Part shown: positions 30,712 through 39,811 of the stretch, in pieces
Layout of the letters: each line of letters opens with the position of its first letter
How positions within the stretch are numbered: position 1 is the first letter of the stretch
Assembly (NCBI GenBank): GCA_023269585.1
Contig: JAHFTC010000022.1
Location: 1-44,936, forward strand
Length of the DNA: 44,936 nt
Direction: 5' to 3'
Origin: Opitutaceae bacterium
Lineage (GTDB): Bacteria; Verrucomicrobiota; Verrucomicrobiia; Opitutales; Opitutaceae
The notes under the pieces: model-generated
Told to the model about the DNA's origin: nothing
What the model saw: the letters and a program-made list of their open reading frames with translations, nothing else
Database searches by the model: none
Translations under genes and position numbers: made by a program

Positions 30712-31635
30712 TCAGCGGCTCTCGGGGAACATGATCTGCGCGGTCTGCCAGAGGTAGCGGCGCCAGTTCAGCCATTCGTGGCCGTGGGAACTGAGCACGG
30801 AGAAGTTGCGCACGCCGTGGTCGGCGAAGACGGCGAGGGTGCGCATGCTGTTGCGGTAGGCGATGTCGGTCTCGCCGACGCCGAAGTAGATGGGTTGGAC
30901 GAAGCGCTCGTTGATCTTGGGATCGCTCAGAAGCGGCTCGATGTTGGTCTTGAAGACCTCGAGCTCGCGCGGCCAGTAGCCGGAGCTGAAGACGTAGAGC
31001 TCGCCGAACGTTTCGAGGTGCGTGAGACCGGTGTTGAGGACGACGAAGCCGCCCATGGAGAGACCGGCGACGGCGCGGCTCTCGCGGTTCGGGCGGGTGC
31101 GGTAACGGGTGTCGACGAAGGGCAGGATGTCCTGGAGAAACTCGCGCGAGCAGGCGTCGTCCTCGCCGAGCTTGGGCGGTGTGCCGGTGAACAGGTCGCT
31201 GGCGTTCGGCATCACGACGATCATCGGGCGGGCTTTGCCGTCGGCGATGAGGTTGTCGAGTATCCGATGCGTGAAGCCGCTCTTGGTCCAATGGGTGTCG
31301 TTCTCGCCGCCGCCGTGGACGAGGTAGAGGACGGGATAACGCCGGTCGGTGGTGGTCGCGTAGTCGGGCGGGAGATAGAGGTGCATCTGCTTCTCCGCGC
31401 CGGCGGTGGTGCGGTACTTCACGACCTCGACGGTTCCGTGGGGCACGTCGCGCTCGGCGTAGAACTGCTCGTCCTCCGGCGCGGGCAGGGCCGGGAGCAA
31501 CGAGATCGGACGGGCCGGCGGCGGCGCGACGTAAAGTCCACCCTCCTCGGGGCTGGGCAGTTTGCGGGGCGCGGCGGCGTCCTGGGCCTGGGCGGCGAGC
31601 GCGAGCGGGAACAGGAGAACGAGGAAACGCTTCAT
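30712..31635 (-). CDS. CE1-type esterase, exported
   Basis: A 307-residue enzyme beginning at ATG 31635 with a short signal peptide (MKRFLVLLFPLALAAQAQ). It has the CE1 pattern: LYLPPDYATT, YPVLYLVHGGG, RILDNLIADGKARPMIVVMP, Ser193 in GLSMGGF, an acid in FGVGETD and the catalytic His in SHGHEWLNWRR. It differs from the other two CE1 copies in having GGF rather than GGG after the serine. A hairpin of 11 bp lies 47 bases upstream of its start, so its dose may be set separately from the genes above it. Confidence 0.87.
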   Translation of the reverse strand: MKRFLVLLFPLALAAQAQDAAAPRKLPSPEEGGLYVAPPPARPISLLPALPAPEDEQFYAERDVPHGTVEVVKYRTTAGAEKQMHLYLPPDYATTTDRRYPVLYLVHGGGENDTHWTKSGFTHRILDNLIADGKARPMIVVMPNASDLFTGTPPKLGEDDACSREFLQDILPFVDTRYRTRPNRESRAVAGLSMGGFVVLNTGLTHLETFGELYVFSSGYWPRELEVFKTNIEPLLSDPKINERFVQPIYFGVGETDIAYRNSMRTLAVFADHGVRNFSVLSSHGHEWLNWRRYLWQTAQIMFPESR

Positions 31636-31681
31636 CACGAAAAAACGAAAGGACGCCGGTGTGGTGGAGTCAGCGGGGGAA

Positions 31682-31713
31682 GGGAAGGGAGCCCGGCGCG
31701 GCGCTCCCTTCCC
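31682..31713. terminator. Strong 11-bp hairpin inside block 2
   Basis: GGGAAGGGAGC pairs exactly with GCTCCCTTCCC around a ten-base GC loop. It lies in the 115-base gap between the BD-FAE-like gene (stop at 31751) and the CE1 gene (start 31635). No U-run follows on the minus strand. Like the 11211 hairpin, it may cause partial termination or protect the upstream mRNA. Confidence 0.55.
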
Positions 31714-31750
31714 GGTCGAACAAGGCGAAGGAACGGAAATCAGGCGGGCC

Positions 31751-32695
31751 TTACTGCGCGGCCTTGGCCTTGAGGAAGCCGTTGTGGTCGAGCCAGTGGG
31801 TGAAGGGCTCGAACCAGTAGTAGGTCGGGTGGCCCGGATAGCCCATGCCGAAGCCGTGTCCGCCATCCTGGTACAGGTGGAACTCGACCGGCTTGCCGGC
31901 GTCGAACCAGGACTTCACCACGCCGAACTCGCCCTTGAAGAGGAAGTCGTCGGCGGCGACGGCGATGAACATCGGCGGGGCGTTCTTCGGCACGTCAACC
32001 GCGCCCATCCCGCCGTAGATCGGGGCAATGAAAGCCAGTTTCATCTTCTCGGACTTGAGCGTGCAATGCATGGTGAGGCCGGCGCCGGCCGAGAAACCCA
32101 TCATGCCGATGCGGTCGGTGTAGACGCCCCACTCCTTGGCGTTCTTCACGATCAAGTCGTAGGCGGCCTCGGCGTCGGCCTGCTGGTTGGTGAGGTCGGG
32201 GCGTGGCGGGCGGGGAGCCTCGGTGGCGGGCTCGCCGGGTTTCGGAGCGGGGGGCAGGACGCGGTTCATCGACTCCTTCAGGCCCTCGAGGGTCGGGGGC
32301 GTGGGGAAGAGACGGTACTTGAGGACGAACGCGGCGATGCCGCGTTCGTTCAGCGCCTTGGCGATCTTCCAGCCTTCGTTGTTGATCGACAGCCAGCGGA
32401 AGCCGCCGCCGGGCGCGACGAGGACCGCGGTGCCGTTGGCTTTCGCGGGATCGGGGAGGTAGGGCGTGAGCGTGGCGGTGGAGACGTTGCGCACCATGGG
32501 CTCGCCCCACTGGCGGAACCAGCTCTCGGGCGCGGGCTGATCCTTCACGCCGCCGGTGCCGAGCGGGATGGCGTTGGGTTCGGGAATGGCGTCGAGCGGG
32601 TGAATTGTGCCGTCCTGCGCGAAGGCGGAGGCGGCGAGCGCGAGCACGGAGGCGAGGGCGGCCGTGCGGGTCATGTTGAGAAACGAAGCGGACAT
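31751..32695 (-). CDS. Exported alpha/beta hydrolase, BD-FAE/acetyl-xylan-esterase-like
   Basis: A 314-residue protein starting at ATG 32695 (an ATG at 32674 is an alternative), with a signal peptide ending SAFAQ. The oxyanion-side motif is VLVAPGGGFRWLSINNEGW, the nucleophile is Ser202 in MGFSAGAG, and the acid/base pair lies in VAADDFLF and DGGHGFGM. This pattern fits the bifunctional xylan/feruloyl esterase group and related hydrolases found in xylan loci. A proline-rich insert (about residues 140-165) is unusual. The flanking gaps (106 and 115 bases) are longer than elsewhere in the block, and the downstream one has a hairpin. Confidence 0.78.
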   Translation of the reverse strand: MSASFLNMTRTAALASVLALAASAFAQDGTIHPLDAIPEPNAIPLGTGGVKDQPAPESWFRQWGEPMVRNVSTATLTPYLPDPAKANGTAVLVAPGGGFRWLSINNEGWKIAKALNERGIAAFVLKYRLFPTPPTLEGLKESMNRVLPPAPKPGEPATEAPRPPRPDLTNQQADAEAAYDLIVKNAKEWGVYTDRIGMMGFSAGAGLTMHCTLKSEKMKLAFIAPIYGGMGAVDVPKNAPPMFIAVAADDFLFKGEFGVVKSWFDAGKPVEFHLYQDGGHGFGMGYPGHPTYYWFEPFTHWLDHNGFLKAKAAQ

Positions 32696-32801
32696 GGTCA
32701 GGGGTGTATTCGGGTTGGAACGGACTGCAGGAAGAATGGAGGGGGTGGCGTGCCGCGGGTTGACGCCCAGAGGGACACCGAAGTTACGTGGTCGGCCCGG
32801 G

Positions 32802-34358
32802 TTATTTCGCCCAAGCCGCGCCTTCCGGGGTGCGGCGCCAGGCGAAATAGGTATCGAGAACCTGGAGCGCGGCCTCACTCGGCACGGGGCCGACGGAGGC
32901 GGTCTGGCGGAAGTGCATCACCTGCGGCTTGGCCTCGGTGAAGCGTGGCCAGACGGGCAGGCCCGCGGCGTTGGGGTCGCCGAACTTGGTGAAGTTGGTC
33001 CAGTAGGTGGCGACGGTCTCGGAGATCGCGAAGTCGCCGGGGGTGAGCTTCGGGTCGTTGCGGTCGAGCGTCTGGAAAACGTAGGGCACGTCGACTCCGT
33101 GCGGCATGCCGTGGTCGGCCTCCGGAGAGTCGGCCGGGCGCTCGGCGTGCTGGTCGAAGTAGTAGAGGAACACGTTGGCCTTGCCGGTGCGGGATTGCAG
33201 CCGGGCCCAGCTCCAAGTCTGCCAACCGAAGGCAGCGTCGCGCATGAGGTCGCGGGCGGTCTTGCCGACGCGATCACCGACGGTCGGATACGCGGCGAGG
33301 AGCTGGTCGGCGAAGGGACCGTAGCGCAGGCGGGTGTTGGCGGCGTACTCCTCGGCGGTCTTCTCGCGGGCGAAGCTCAGGCCTTCGTCGGAGTTGTAGC
33401 CGAGGAGCACGTCGACGTCGTTGTAGCGGCCGGCCTCGTAGAGCTTGAACTGGTCGTCGGGGATGACGTGGCCGTCGACGATCGGCCAGGAGGACGGGTT
33501 GCCCCAGCCGCCGGGCAGCTTGTCGGGCGTGAGCTTGCGCAACTCGGCGACGGAGGCGGCACCGGCCTTCGCGGCGTAGGCCAGGCCGGCCTGTTCGGCG
33601 GCGGCGAGGTCGCGCATGTTTTCACCGGGGAAGGTGGTGGGGCGGGTCGGGCCGAAGTTGCCGCCGCTTTGGGAGATGGCGCCGCGGAAGAGGCCCTTCG
33701 CCTCGGGCGAGGCGCAGAGCATGCTCACCGAGATGCCGCCGGCGGATTCGCCGAAGATTGTGACCTTCGCGGGATCGCCGCCGAAGGCCGCGATGTTGCG
33801 CTGCACCCAGCGCAGACCGGCGATCTGGTCCTGCAGGCCGTAATTGCCGGAAACTTTCTGCGGCGATTCGGCACTGAGCTCCGGATGCGCGAGAAAGCCG
33901 AGCGAGCCGACGCGGTAGTTGATGGTCACCAACACGACGCCCTTGCGCGCGAGAAACTCGCCGTTGTGCACGGGCGTGGAGGTGGAGCCGAAGGCGAAAC
34001 CGCCGCCGTAGATCCACACGAGCACGGGCAGTTTCTCGTCGGCCGACTTCGCGGGTGTCCACACGTTGAGGTACAAGCAGTCCTCGCTCACGTTGCCCTT
34101 GCCGTCGCCTTGGTAGGGATCGGCGGCGAACGCGGTGGCGGGGCGCACGCCGTCCCACATCGGATGCGGCTGCGGCGAGCGCCAGCGCAGGTCGCCGACC
34201 GGCGGCGCGGCGAAGGGAATGCCGCGGTAGACGGTGAGGTCGCTTTCGGCGACGCCTTGCACGAGGCCGAACTCCGTGGCGGTCGGCGTGGGCTGTTGGG
34301 CGAACGCCGCCAAGGCGGCGCAGACGGGAAGGATGAAGAGGAACGAACGCAGTTTCAT
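32802..34358 (-). CDS. Exported type-B carboxylesterase
   Basis: A 518-residue enzyme with a signal peptide (MKLRSFLFILPVCAALAAFAQ). It matches the cholinesterase/carboxylesterase-B family: YRGIPFAAPPVGDLRW at the N-terminus, SEDCLYLNVWTP, the oxyanion motif WIYGGGFAFGS, the nucleophile Ser205 in FGESAGG, the acid in YNSDEG and the His in HGVDVPYVF. Some members of this large family in plant-polysaccharide loci remove acetyl or methyl esters. The precise ester is not predictable. It lies 51 bases after the GH127 gene. Confidence 0.88.
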   Translation of the reverse strand: MKLRSFLFILPVCAALAAFAQQPTPTATEFGLVQGVAESDLTVYRGIPFAAPPVGDLRWRSPQPHPMWDGVRPATAFAADPYQGDGKGNVSEDCLYLNVWTPAKSADEKLPVLVWIYGGGFAFGSTSTPVHNGEFLARKGVVLVTINYRVGSLGFLAHPELSAESPQKVSGNYGLQDQIAGLRWVQRNIAAFGGDPAKVTIFGESAGGISVSMLCASPEAKGLFRGAISQSGGNFGPTRPTTFPGENMRDLAAAEQAGLAYAAKAGAASVAELRKLTPDKLPGGWGNPSSWPIVDGHVIPDDQFKLYEAGRYNDVDVLLGYNSDEGLSFAREKTAEEYAANTRLRYGPFADQLLAAYPTVGDRVGKTARDLMRDAAFGWQTWSWARLQSRTGKANVFLYYFDQHAERPADSPEADHGMPHGVDVPYVFQTLDRNDPKLTPGDFAISETVATYWTNFTKFGDPNAAGLPVWPRFTEAKPQVMHFRQTASVGPVPSEAALQVLDTYFAWRRTPEGAAWAK

Positions 34359-34409
34359 GGGCGGAGAGGGATCAGCGGGTGACGGGGTGCGGCAGAGGGG
34401 AACGAACCA

Positions 34410-36821
34410 TCAATGACCGGCGCGCAGCAGACGCACGTCGAAGAGGCCGCCGGCGAGTCCCTGCGCGGCGACGAAGGCGATGGTCACGCGGCCGTCGGGT
34501 GCGGCGGCGAGGATGGTGGCGGGGAGCACATAGGTCTTCTCGACAAACTCACCGATCTTCTCGGCCACCAGCTTCTGGGTCGCGATGACGGTGCCGTTGG
34601 CGAGGATGTCGAACTGCCGGCCGGAGTCGGAACCCGAATAGGTGACCGAGAGGATCACGTTCTTCTCGCCCCGCGTGTTGAGGGTGTACTGGATCCGGCG
34701 GCCGTGGCGCCAATGGCGGCCGTTGTGGAGGCCGCTCTCCGTCTCTTCGCCCTGGTAGGCGTGTTCGACCTCGGGCTGCTGTTCGCCGGGCGCGACCCGA
34801 TCGAGCGTGGCCGCCTCGCGCGCGGCCTGGGCGCGTTCGGCGGCGGCGAGCTGGACTTTGCGGGCCGCGAGCGCCTCCCGCGTCGTGGTTTCCCAATACA
34901 TCTGGTAGCGGGCGTCGTGCAGCCGGAAGAACGGGATCAGGGGCAGGCCGTCCGGTGCCGAGGGTTCGACGACATCGATCAAGCGGAAATGCAGCGGGCC
35001 CGCCGCCGGATCGGCCACGACCTTCGACGGGATGATCCCGGGCGTGGTCAGCAACGCGGGCACCTGGTCGAGCGGAAGGGTCGGTCCCGAGGCCACGTGC
35101 GCCATGCGGGAGTCGTCCGCGCGCAGTCCGACCAGGTCCTGCGTGCCAGCCGGATGGGCGAGCACGATGGGGCCGTGGAGGATCGCGTACCACGGGGAGC
35201 CGTCCGGCAGGCCCTCGACGGTGGTGTGCATCGGCAAGGTGATCTCGACGGTGTCGCCGTCGCGCCATTCGCGGCGCACCGCGACGTAGGAGGACGGGGC
35301 GGTCGCGACGGTCTGCGGCGTGCCGTTGACGGCGATCGCATACGCGCCCGGCGTCACCCAGCCGGGCTGGCGGAGGTGGAGCGTGAAGGTCTGCGGTGCG
35401 GCGAGCTTCAACGTGAGGCGCGTGCGTTCCTCGTCGGGAAAGGCGGTCTCCTGCCGCAGCGTGAGCCCGAGCGCGGCCTCGTTCAGTTCGGAGGGGATGA
35501 AGAGGTTGACGTAGAGGCCGTCCGCGGCGCGGGCGTAGATGAACTCGCCATAGCGTCCCGGGTTTTCCATGCCAGTGCCGACGCAGCACCAGAAGGAGTT
35601 CTCGACCTCGGAGTAGTTGCGGTAGTGCGCGGGCCGGAGGGGCGTGAAATAGACGTAGCCGGGATGTTGGGGGTGGATCGAAGCGAGGAGGTGGTTGTAG
35701 AGCGCGCGCTCGTAGTAGTCGGCGTAGGGGGCGCTGGGCGCGGCGGCGAAAAGCTGCTCGGTGAGACGCAGCATGTTGTAGGTGTTGCAGGTCTCGGGGC
35801 CCTCGCGGTGTCCGAGCAGTCCGTGGAAATCGGCCGGGTCGTTGAAATGCTCGGAAACGCTGTTGCCGCCGAAGGCGATGGAGCGGTGGCGCGTGACCGT
35901 CTCCCAGAAGAAACGCGCGCCCGAGTGGGCCGCCTTGTCGTCCGTCAGCCCGGCGATGCGCTCGAGCCCGATCACTTTCGGAATCTGCGTGTTGGCATGT
36001 TTGCCGGTGAGCTCGTCCTGTTGCGCGATGAGCGGATCGAGCACGGCGCGGTGGTTGAAACGTTTCGCGGCCGCGAGGTACTTCCCGTCGCCGGTGAACG
36101 TGTACAGATCGGCGAGGGTCTCGTTCATGCCGCCGTGTTCCTGGTCGAGCATGCGCTGCATCTGGTCGTCGCTCAGGCGGGAGGTAACGGCCACGCACCA
36201 GTCGCCGAGACGGACGAGCAGGGCGCGGGCGCGGTTGTCGCCGGTTTCACGGTACGAGTCGCGCAGGCCGGCCAGGGTCTTGTGGACGTTGTACCAGGGC
36301 ACCCACTTGCGGTTGACCGCCTGGCCGTCGCCCGCGGCGACAGCCGCCCACAGCTCGCGGCTGCCCGGCACACCGCCGAGGTAGCCGTCGCCGAACGCCT
36401 CCTGGCAGAGCGCCAATTCGGCGACCATGTGGTTGAGGCGCTGGCGGAGCTGGCCGTCCGGCGTGTCTTCGCCGGCGGCGATCATGTGCGCGAGCGCGGA
36501 AAGATAGTGGCCGGCGGTGTGGCCATCGAGGCCGCCGCTCTCCCAGTTGCCGTACGGCTGCGCCTTGGAGGGCAGTCCGGCCTCGCGGCGGAACGGCGCA
36601 AGCAGGCGGTCGGGGTCGAGGGCCAAGACATACTCGCGGTTGGCTTTCACCGCCGGAGCAAAGGGGCCGCTCTCGAGCAGCCGCACCGATTGCAGGGGAA
36701 AGAGCGCGGCGGACGCGGCCGGCGCGAGCGCGGCGGCGGGTTCGGTACCGAACGCCGGCACGGTCACCAGCAACAGTGAGAGGCTCGAAAACAGGACGGA
36801 GTGAAGGGGCCGAGGAGTCAT
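34410..36821 (-). CDS. Exported GH127/GH146-like beta-L-arabinofuranosidase
   Basis: An 803-residue protein. ATG 36821 opens the signal peptide (LHSVLFSSLSLLLVTVPAFG); the much longer open frame upstream is a shadow of the GH31 gene. The alpha/alpha barrel (former DUF1680) carries GGMNETLADLYTFTGD (Glu234) and the zinc-thiolate site Glu343/Cys345 in PETCNTYNML and Cys412/Cys413 in FWCCVGTG. One of these cysteines is the nucleophile in characterised enzymes, and a Glu in NSVSEHF is the probable acid/base. C-terminal beta-domains follow. Spacing between the last Glu and PETC suits the longer GH146 branch, also a beta-L-arabinofuranosidase family. Activity on terminal beta-L-arabinofuranose is expected. 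Confidence 0.87.
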   Translation of the reverse strand: MTPRPLHSVLFSSLSLLLVTVPAFGTEPAAALAPAASAALFPLQSVRLLESGPFAPAVKANREYVLALDPDRLLAPFRREAGLPSKAQPYGNWESGGLDGHTAGHYLSALAHMIAAGEDTPDGQLRQRLNHMVAELALCQEAFGDGYLGGVPGSRELWAAVAAGDGQAVNRKWVPWYNVHKTLAGLRDSYRETGDNRARALLVRLGDWCVAVTSRLSDDQMQRMLDQEHGGMNETLADLYTFTGDGKYLAAAKRFNHRAVLDPLIAQQDELTGKHANTQIPKVIGLERIAGLTDDKAAHSGARFFWETVTRHRSIAFGGNSVSEHFNDPADFHGLLGHREGPETCNTYNMLRLTEQLFAAAPSAPYADYYERALYNHLLASIHPQHPGYVYFTPLRPAHYRNYSEVENSFWCCVGTGMENPGRYGEFIYARAADGLYVNLFIPSELNEAALGLTLRQETAFPDEERTRLTLKLAAPQTFTLHLRQPGWVTPGAYAIAVNGTPQTVATAPSSYVAVRREWRDGDTVEITLPMHTTVEGLPDGSPWYAILHGPIVLAHPAGTQDLVGLRADDSRMAHVASGPTLPLDQVPALLTTPGIIPSKVVADPAAGPLHFRLIDVVEPSAPDGLPLIPFFRLHDARYQMYWETTTREALAARKVQLAAAERAQAAREAATLDRVAPGEQQPEVEHAYQGEETESGLHNGRHWRHGRRIQYTLNTRGEKNVILSVTYSGSDSGRQFDILANGTVIATQKLVAEKIGEFVEKTYVLPATILAAAPDGRVTIAFVAAQGLAGGLFDVRLLRAGH

Positions 36822-36856
36822 GGGGGGATGTTGGCGAACGGCGAGGCGAGGCGTTG

Positions 36857-39766
36857 TCAGGGGGCGAACTTCACTTCCTGTGGTTGCCCGGTGTAACGGA
36901 CTTCCCGGACGGCGTTCGCGCCGGGCACGAGCAACCGGATCGTGAGGGTCCGTTCCGCGACCAAGCCGGGGAACGTGCCCTGGCGGGCGCCGATGGTCAG
37001 CGTCTGCGCGGAATTGTCCCAGATGAGGTCGTAGGTGGCGCGCTCGCCGCGTTCGTAGGCGTAGGTCTCGTTGTCGTCTTCGTAGAGCGTGAACGTCGCG
37101 TTCGCGCCGGGATAGATGCGGATCTCGTACGGAGCGTCGGGGCGCTCGGTGGCGTACTGGAGATCGGCGGGGCCCATGGGCACGATCGAACCGGCGCGTA
37201 CGTAGAGCGGGAAGGAGCCGAGAGGGCAGTACATCGTCACCGACTGGCCGCCAGCGTGGCGCTGGCCCGTCCAGAAGTCGTACCAGTCGGCGCCGGCCGG
37301 GAGATAGGAGGCGGACGAGAAGTCGCTGTTCTTGGGTTGGTTCGCGAGAGCGTGGAGTTCGGTGGGTGTGCGCCAGGCGAGACGGAAGAAACGTGATTGG
37401 CCGCCCTGGTGGAACTCCGCCTTCACGCCGACTTTCTGGCCGCGCGCGAGCGTGACCTTGGCGCTGCGGAAGCGTTTCGCGCCGTAGCTCCAGTCGTCGA
37501 TCAATAGCGTGCCGTCGAGGTGGAGGCGGGCGCCGTCGTCGTACTCGACGCCGAACTCGTATTCGCCTTCCTCGGGCGCGGTGAGCGTGCCTTCCCAGCG
37601 CGCGGAGAAGTTGTCGAAGCCGTCGAGGCCGGGCGGCGGGTTGGCCAGCGGCGGGCCGGGCCAGGCGTGCTCGAGGTTGGTGTCGATGGTCTTGCCGGCG
37701 GGTTTCTCGAAATCGACGCCGGCGAAATACTGCACGGCGAGGCCGGGCTGGCCGTCCGGTGTGCGGAGCACCGCGGCGGGGATCGTGGCCGGCGGGGGAT
37801 CGCTGAGGTGGTACATCGCGCGGGTGACGGGATGAACGAGGAACGCCGGCCCGAACAGGAAGGCGTCGTCCGTCCGGCGGACCTGCGGGTCGTCCGGGAA
37901 ATCCATCGGGAGGCCGCGCATCATCGTGTAGGCGTTCGCGGTGCTCTGCCACGCGAGCGAGTAGATGTAGGGAAGCAACTGGTACCGCAGCTGCGCGGCG
38001 CCGAGCAGCGAGTCGTAGATCTCGGGCGCGAGGGTCTTGAAGAGGTACGGCTCGCGCTCGATGTCCGCGCCGTGGATGCGGTAGATCGGGTTGAAGATCG
38101 CGAACTGGTTCCAGCGGGCGAAGAGCTCCTGGTACTCGGGGTTCTTCTCGCCGTGGGGGAAGTGGACGAAGAAGCCGCCGGTGTCCTGCGTCCAGTAGGG
38201 CAGGCCGGCCATCGCGATGTTGATGCCGCCGGAGATCTGGTTGCGGAACGTCTCCCAGCTCGCGGAGGTGTCGCCCGACCACGGGAGCGCGCCGTAGCGC
38301 TGCTGGCCCGCCCAGGCGGAGCGGGTGAGCGTGAAGACCCGCTTGTCACCCGCGGCGCGCTGGCCCTCGTAGGTGCCCTGCGTCGTCACCAGAGTGTAAG
38401 GATTGAGGTAACGCGTGAAGTCGCCGAGCGCGTTGCGTCCGAGGTTCTTGATGTCGCGTTCGACGTCGGCCGGATCGTGGCAGGCGCCGCCGACCTCGAC
38501 CTCGGTGCCGTCCATCCAGAGCGCATCGACGCCGACGTCGAGCAGGCCGCTCTTGATGTGCTTGAAATAGATCGCGCGGCCTTCGGGGCTGAAGGCGTCG
38601 TACACGCGCGCCTTCTTCGAGATCCAGTGCAGCGGCTCGAAACGCAGGCCCTTGGCGTCGAGCTCGTGGGCGAGCGCGGTGTCGTTGCCGACGGACGGCC
38701 AGATCGAGTTCATGAGCTTCACGTGGAGCTCGTCGTGGAGTGTCTTCGTGAGCGCGGCCGGATTCGGGTAACGCTCCGGGTTCCAGATCATGCCGCTCCA
38801 GGTGCCGTCCTTGTCGCCGCCCCAGTATTGCCAATCCTGGACGATGTAATCGAGAGGGAAGCCGGCCTGCCGGAAGTTGCGCACCACTTCGACGAGACGG
38901 TCCTGCGTCTTGTAGCGCTCCTTGCTCATGAAGAGGCCGAAGGCCTGTTTCGGAAACAGCGGAGCCGCGCCGGTGAGCGTGCGGTAGCCGGCGATGACGC
39001 CGTCCATCGTGGCGCCGGCGACGAAGTAGTAGTCCACGCCGCCGGGCGCGCTCTCGGCCCAGAGGGTGGCGCCGGTGGCGTCGTCCTTGAAGGTCATCTT
39101 CGAATAGATGTCCCACAGGATGCCGTAGCGGTTCGTGGATACCAGGAACGGCACGACGCTGCCGATGTTGGTCTGCACGAGCAGCACCTCCTGCCCGCGG
39201 TAATCCATGTAGGGCTGGTTGTACTGGCCCAGGCCGTAGAGCGACTCGTCGGCCGCGAGGGTGAACGTCTGCCGCACCTCGTAGCTGGGCGCGCCGGAGA
39301 TCGTCACCGGCTTGATCGTGTACGGCTGGTCGGCGCGCTCGCGGGTGAGCACGCGGCCGTCGGCGCCGAGGAAGGTCAGTGCCCCGGTCTTCTTGTCGAC
39401 GACGACGCGCAGCGTCTCCGCGGCGATGGTGAGCGTCTCGGCGGACTCCTGTACCGTGAACGCCGTCGCCACGGGCTGCGCCACGACTGCGAGACTCGGG
39501 TGTTCCCAGTGGCTCGGGCCGAGGTTGGCGGTGACGCGCACGATGCCGGGACGGTAGAAGAGGACGTTCTTCACGAGGCCCGCGACGCGGACCTGTACCC
39601 CATTGTCCAACCGGATGAACGCGAAGCTGTCGGCCGGCGCAGTCGCCGGCGAGACGACCTGCAGCTGGCCGATCGGATCAAGGCCCGTTGCCGCCCGGAG
39701 CGCGGCCCCGCACAAGAGCAATCCGGAGAGAGCGAATACGGCGCGTTGGGCGAGGGGGCGGATCAT
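36857..39766 (-). CDS. Exported GH31 enzyme, probable alpha-xylosidase, with C-terminal PA14 insert
   Basis: A 969-residue protein with a signal peptide (residues 1-25). The barrel carries the nucleophile Asp419 in ALWMDGTEVE and the acid/base Asp499 in PWSGDTSASWE. The proximal C-terminal domain is interrupted at about residues 675-797 by a PA14 module (EYEFGVEYDDGARLHLDGTLL, then KVGVKAEFHQGGQSRFFRLAW), after which the sandwich resumes with WYDFWTGQRH. PA14 modules often bind oligosaccharides. Together with the other GH31 (14054-16729) it should attack alpha-xylosyl side chains; the two place their PA14-like modules at different points. Neighbours are 35 and 45 bases away. Confidence 0.9.
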   Translation of the reverse strand: MIRPLAQRAVFALSGLLLCGAALRAATGLDPIGQLQVVSPATAPADSFAFIRLDNGVQVRVAGLVKNVLFYRPGIVRVTANLGPSHWEHPSLAVVAQPVATAFTVQESAETLTIAAETLRVVVDKKTGALTFLGADGRVLTRERADQPYTIKPVTISGAPSYEVRQTFTLAADESLYGLGQYNQPYMDYRGQEVLLVQTNIGSVVPFLVSTNRYGILWDIYSKMTFKDDATGATLWAESAPGGVDYYFVAGATMDGVIAGYRTLTGAAPLFPKQAFGLFMSKERYKTQDRLVEVVRNFRQAGFPLDYIVQDWQYWGGDKDGTWSGMIWNPERYPNPAALTKTLHDELHVKLMNSIWPSVGNDTALAHELDAKGLRFEPLHWISKKARVYDAFSPEGRAIYFKHIKSGLLDVGVDALWMDGTEVEVGGACHDPADVERDIKNLGRNALGDFTRYLNPYTLVTTQGTYEGQRAAGDKRVFTLTRSAWAGQQRYGALPWSGDTSASWETFRNQISGGINIAMAGLPYWTQDTGGFFVHFPHGEKNPEYQELFARWNQFAIFNPIYRIHGADIEREPYLFKTLAPEIYDSLLGAAQLRYQLLPYIYSLAWQSTANAYTMMRGLPMDFPDDPQVRRTDDAFLFGPAFLVHPVTRAMYHLSDPPPATIPAAVLRTPDGQPGLAVQYFAGVDFEKPAGKTIDTNLEHAWPGPPLANPPPGLDGFDNFSARWEGTLTAPEEGEYEFGVEYDDGARLHLDGTLLIDDWSYGAKRFRSAKVTLARGQKVGVKAEFHQGGQSRFFRLAWRTPTELHALANQPKNSDFSSASYLPAGADWYDFWTGQRHAGGQSVTMYCPLGSFPLYVRAGSIVPMGPADLQYATERPDAPYEIRIYPGANATFTLYEDDNETYAYERGERATYDLIWDNSAQTLTIGARQGTFPGLVAERTLTIRLLVPGANAVREVRYTGQPQEVKFAP

Positions 39767-39811
39767 GGGCGGGGGCGGAAGGACGGAGTCAGAGGTGTTC
39801 CGGGCGAGACC

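Noticed and set aside
36822..38282. Upstream extension of the GH127 frame to a 1290-codon protein
   Set aside because: The extra part is Arg/Pro-rich noise overlapping the GH31 gene in another frame. ATG 36821 gives a proper signal peptide.
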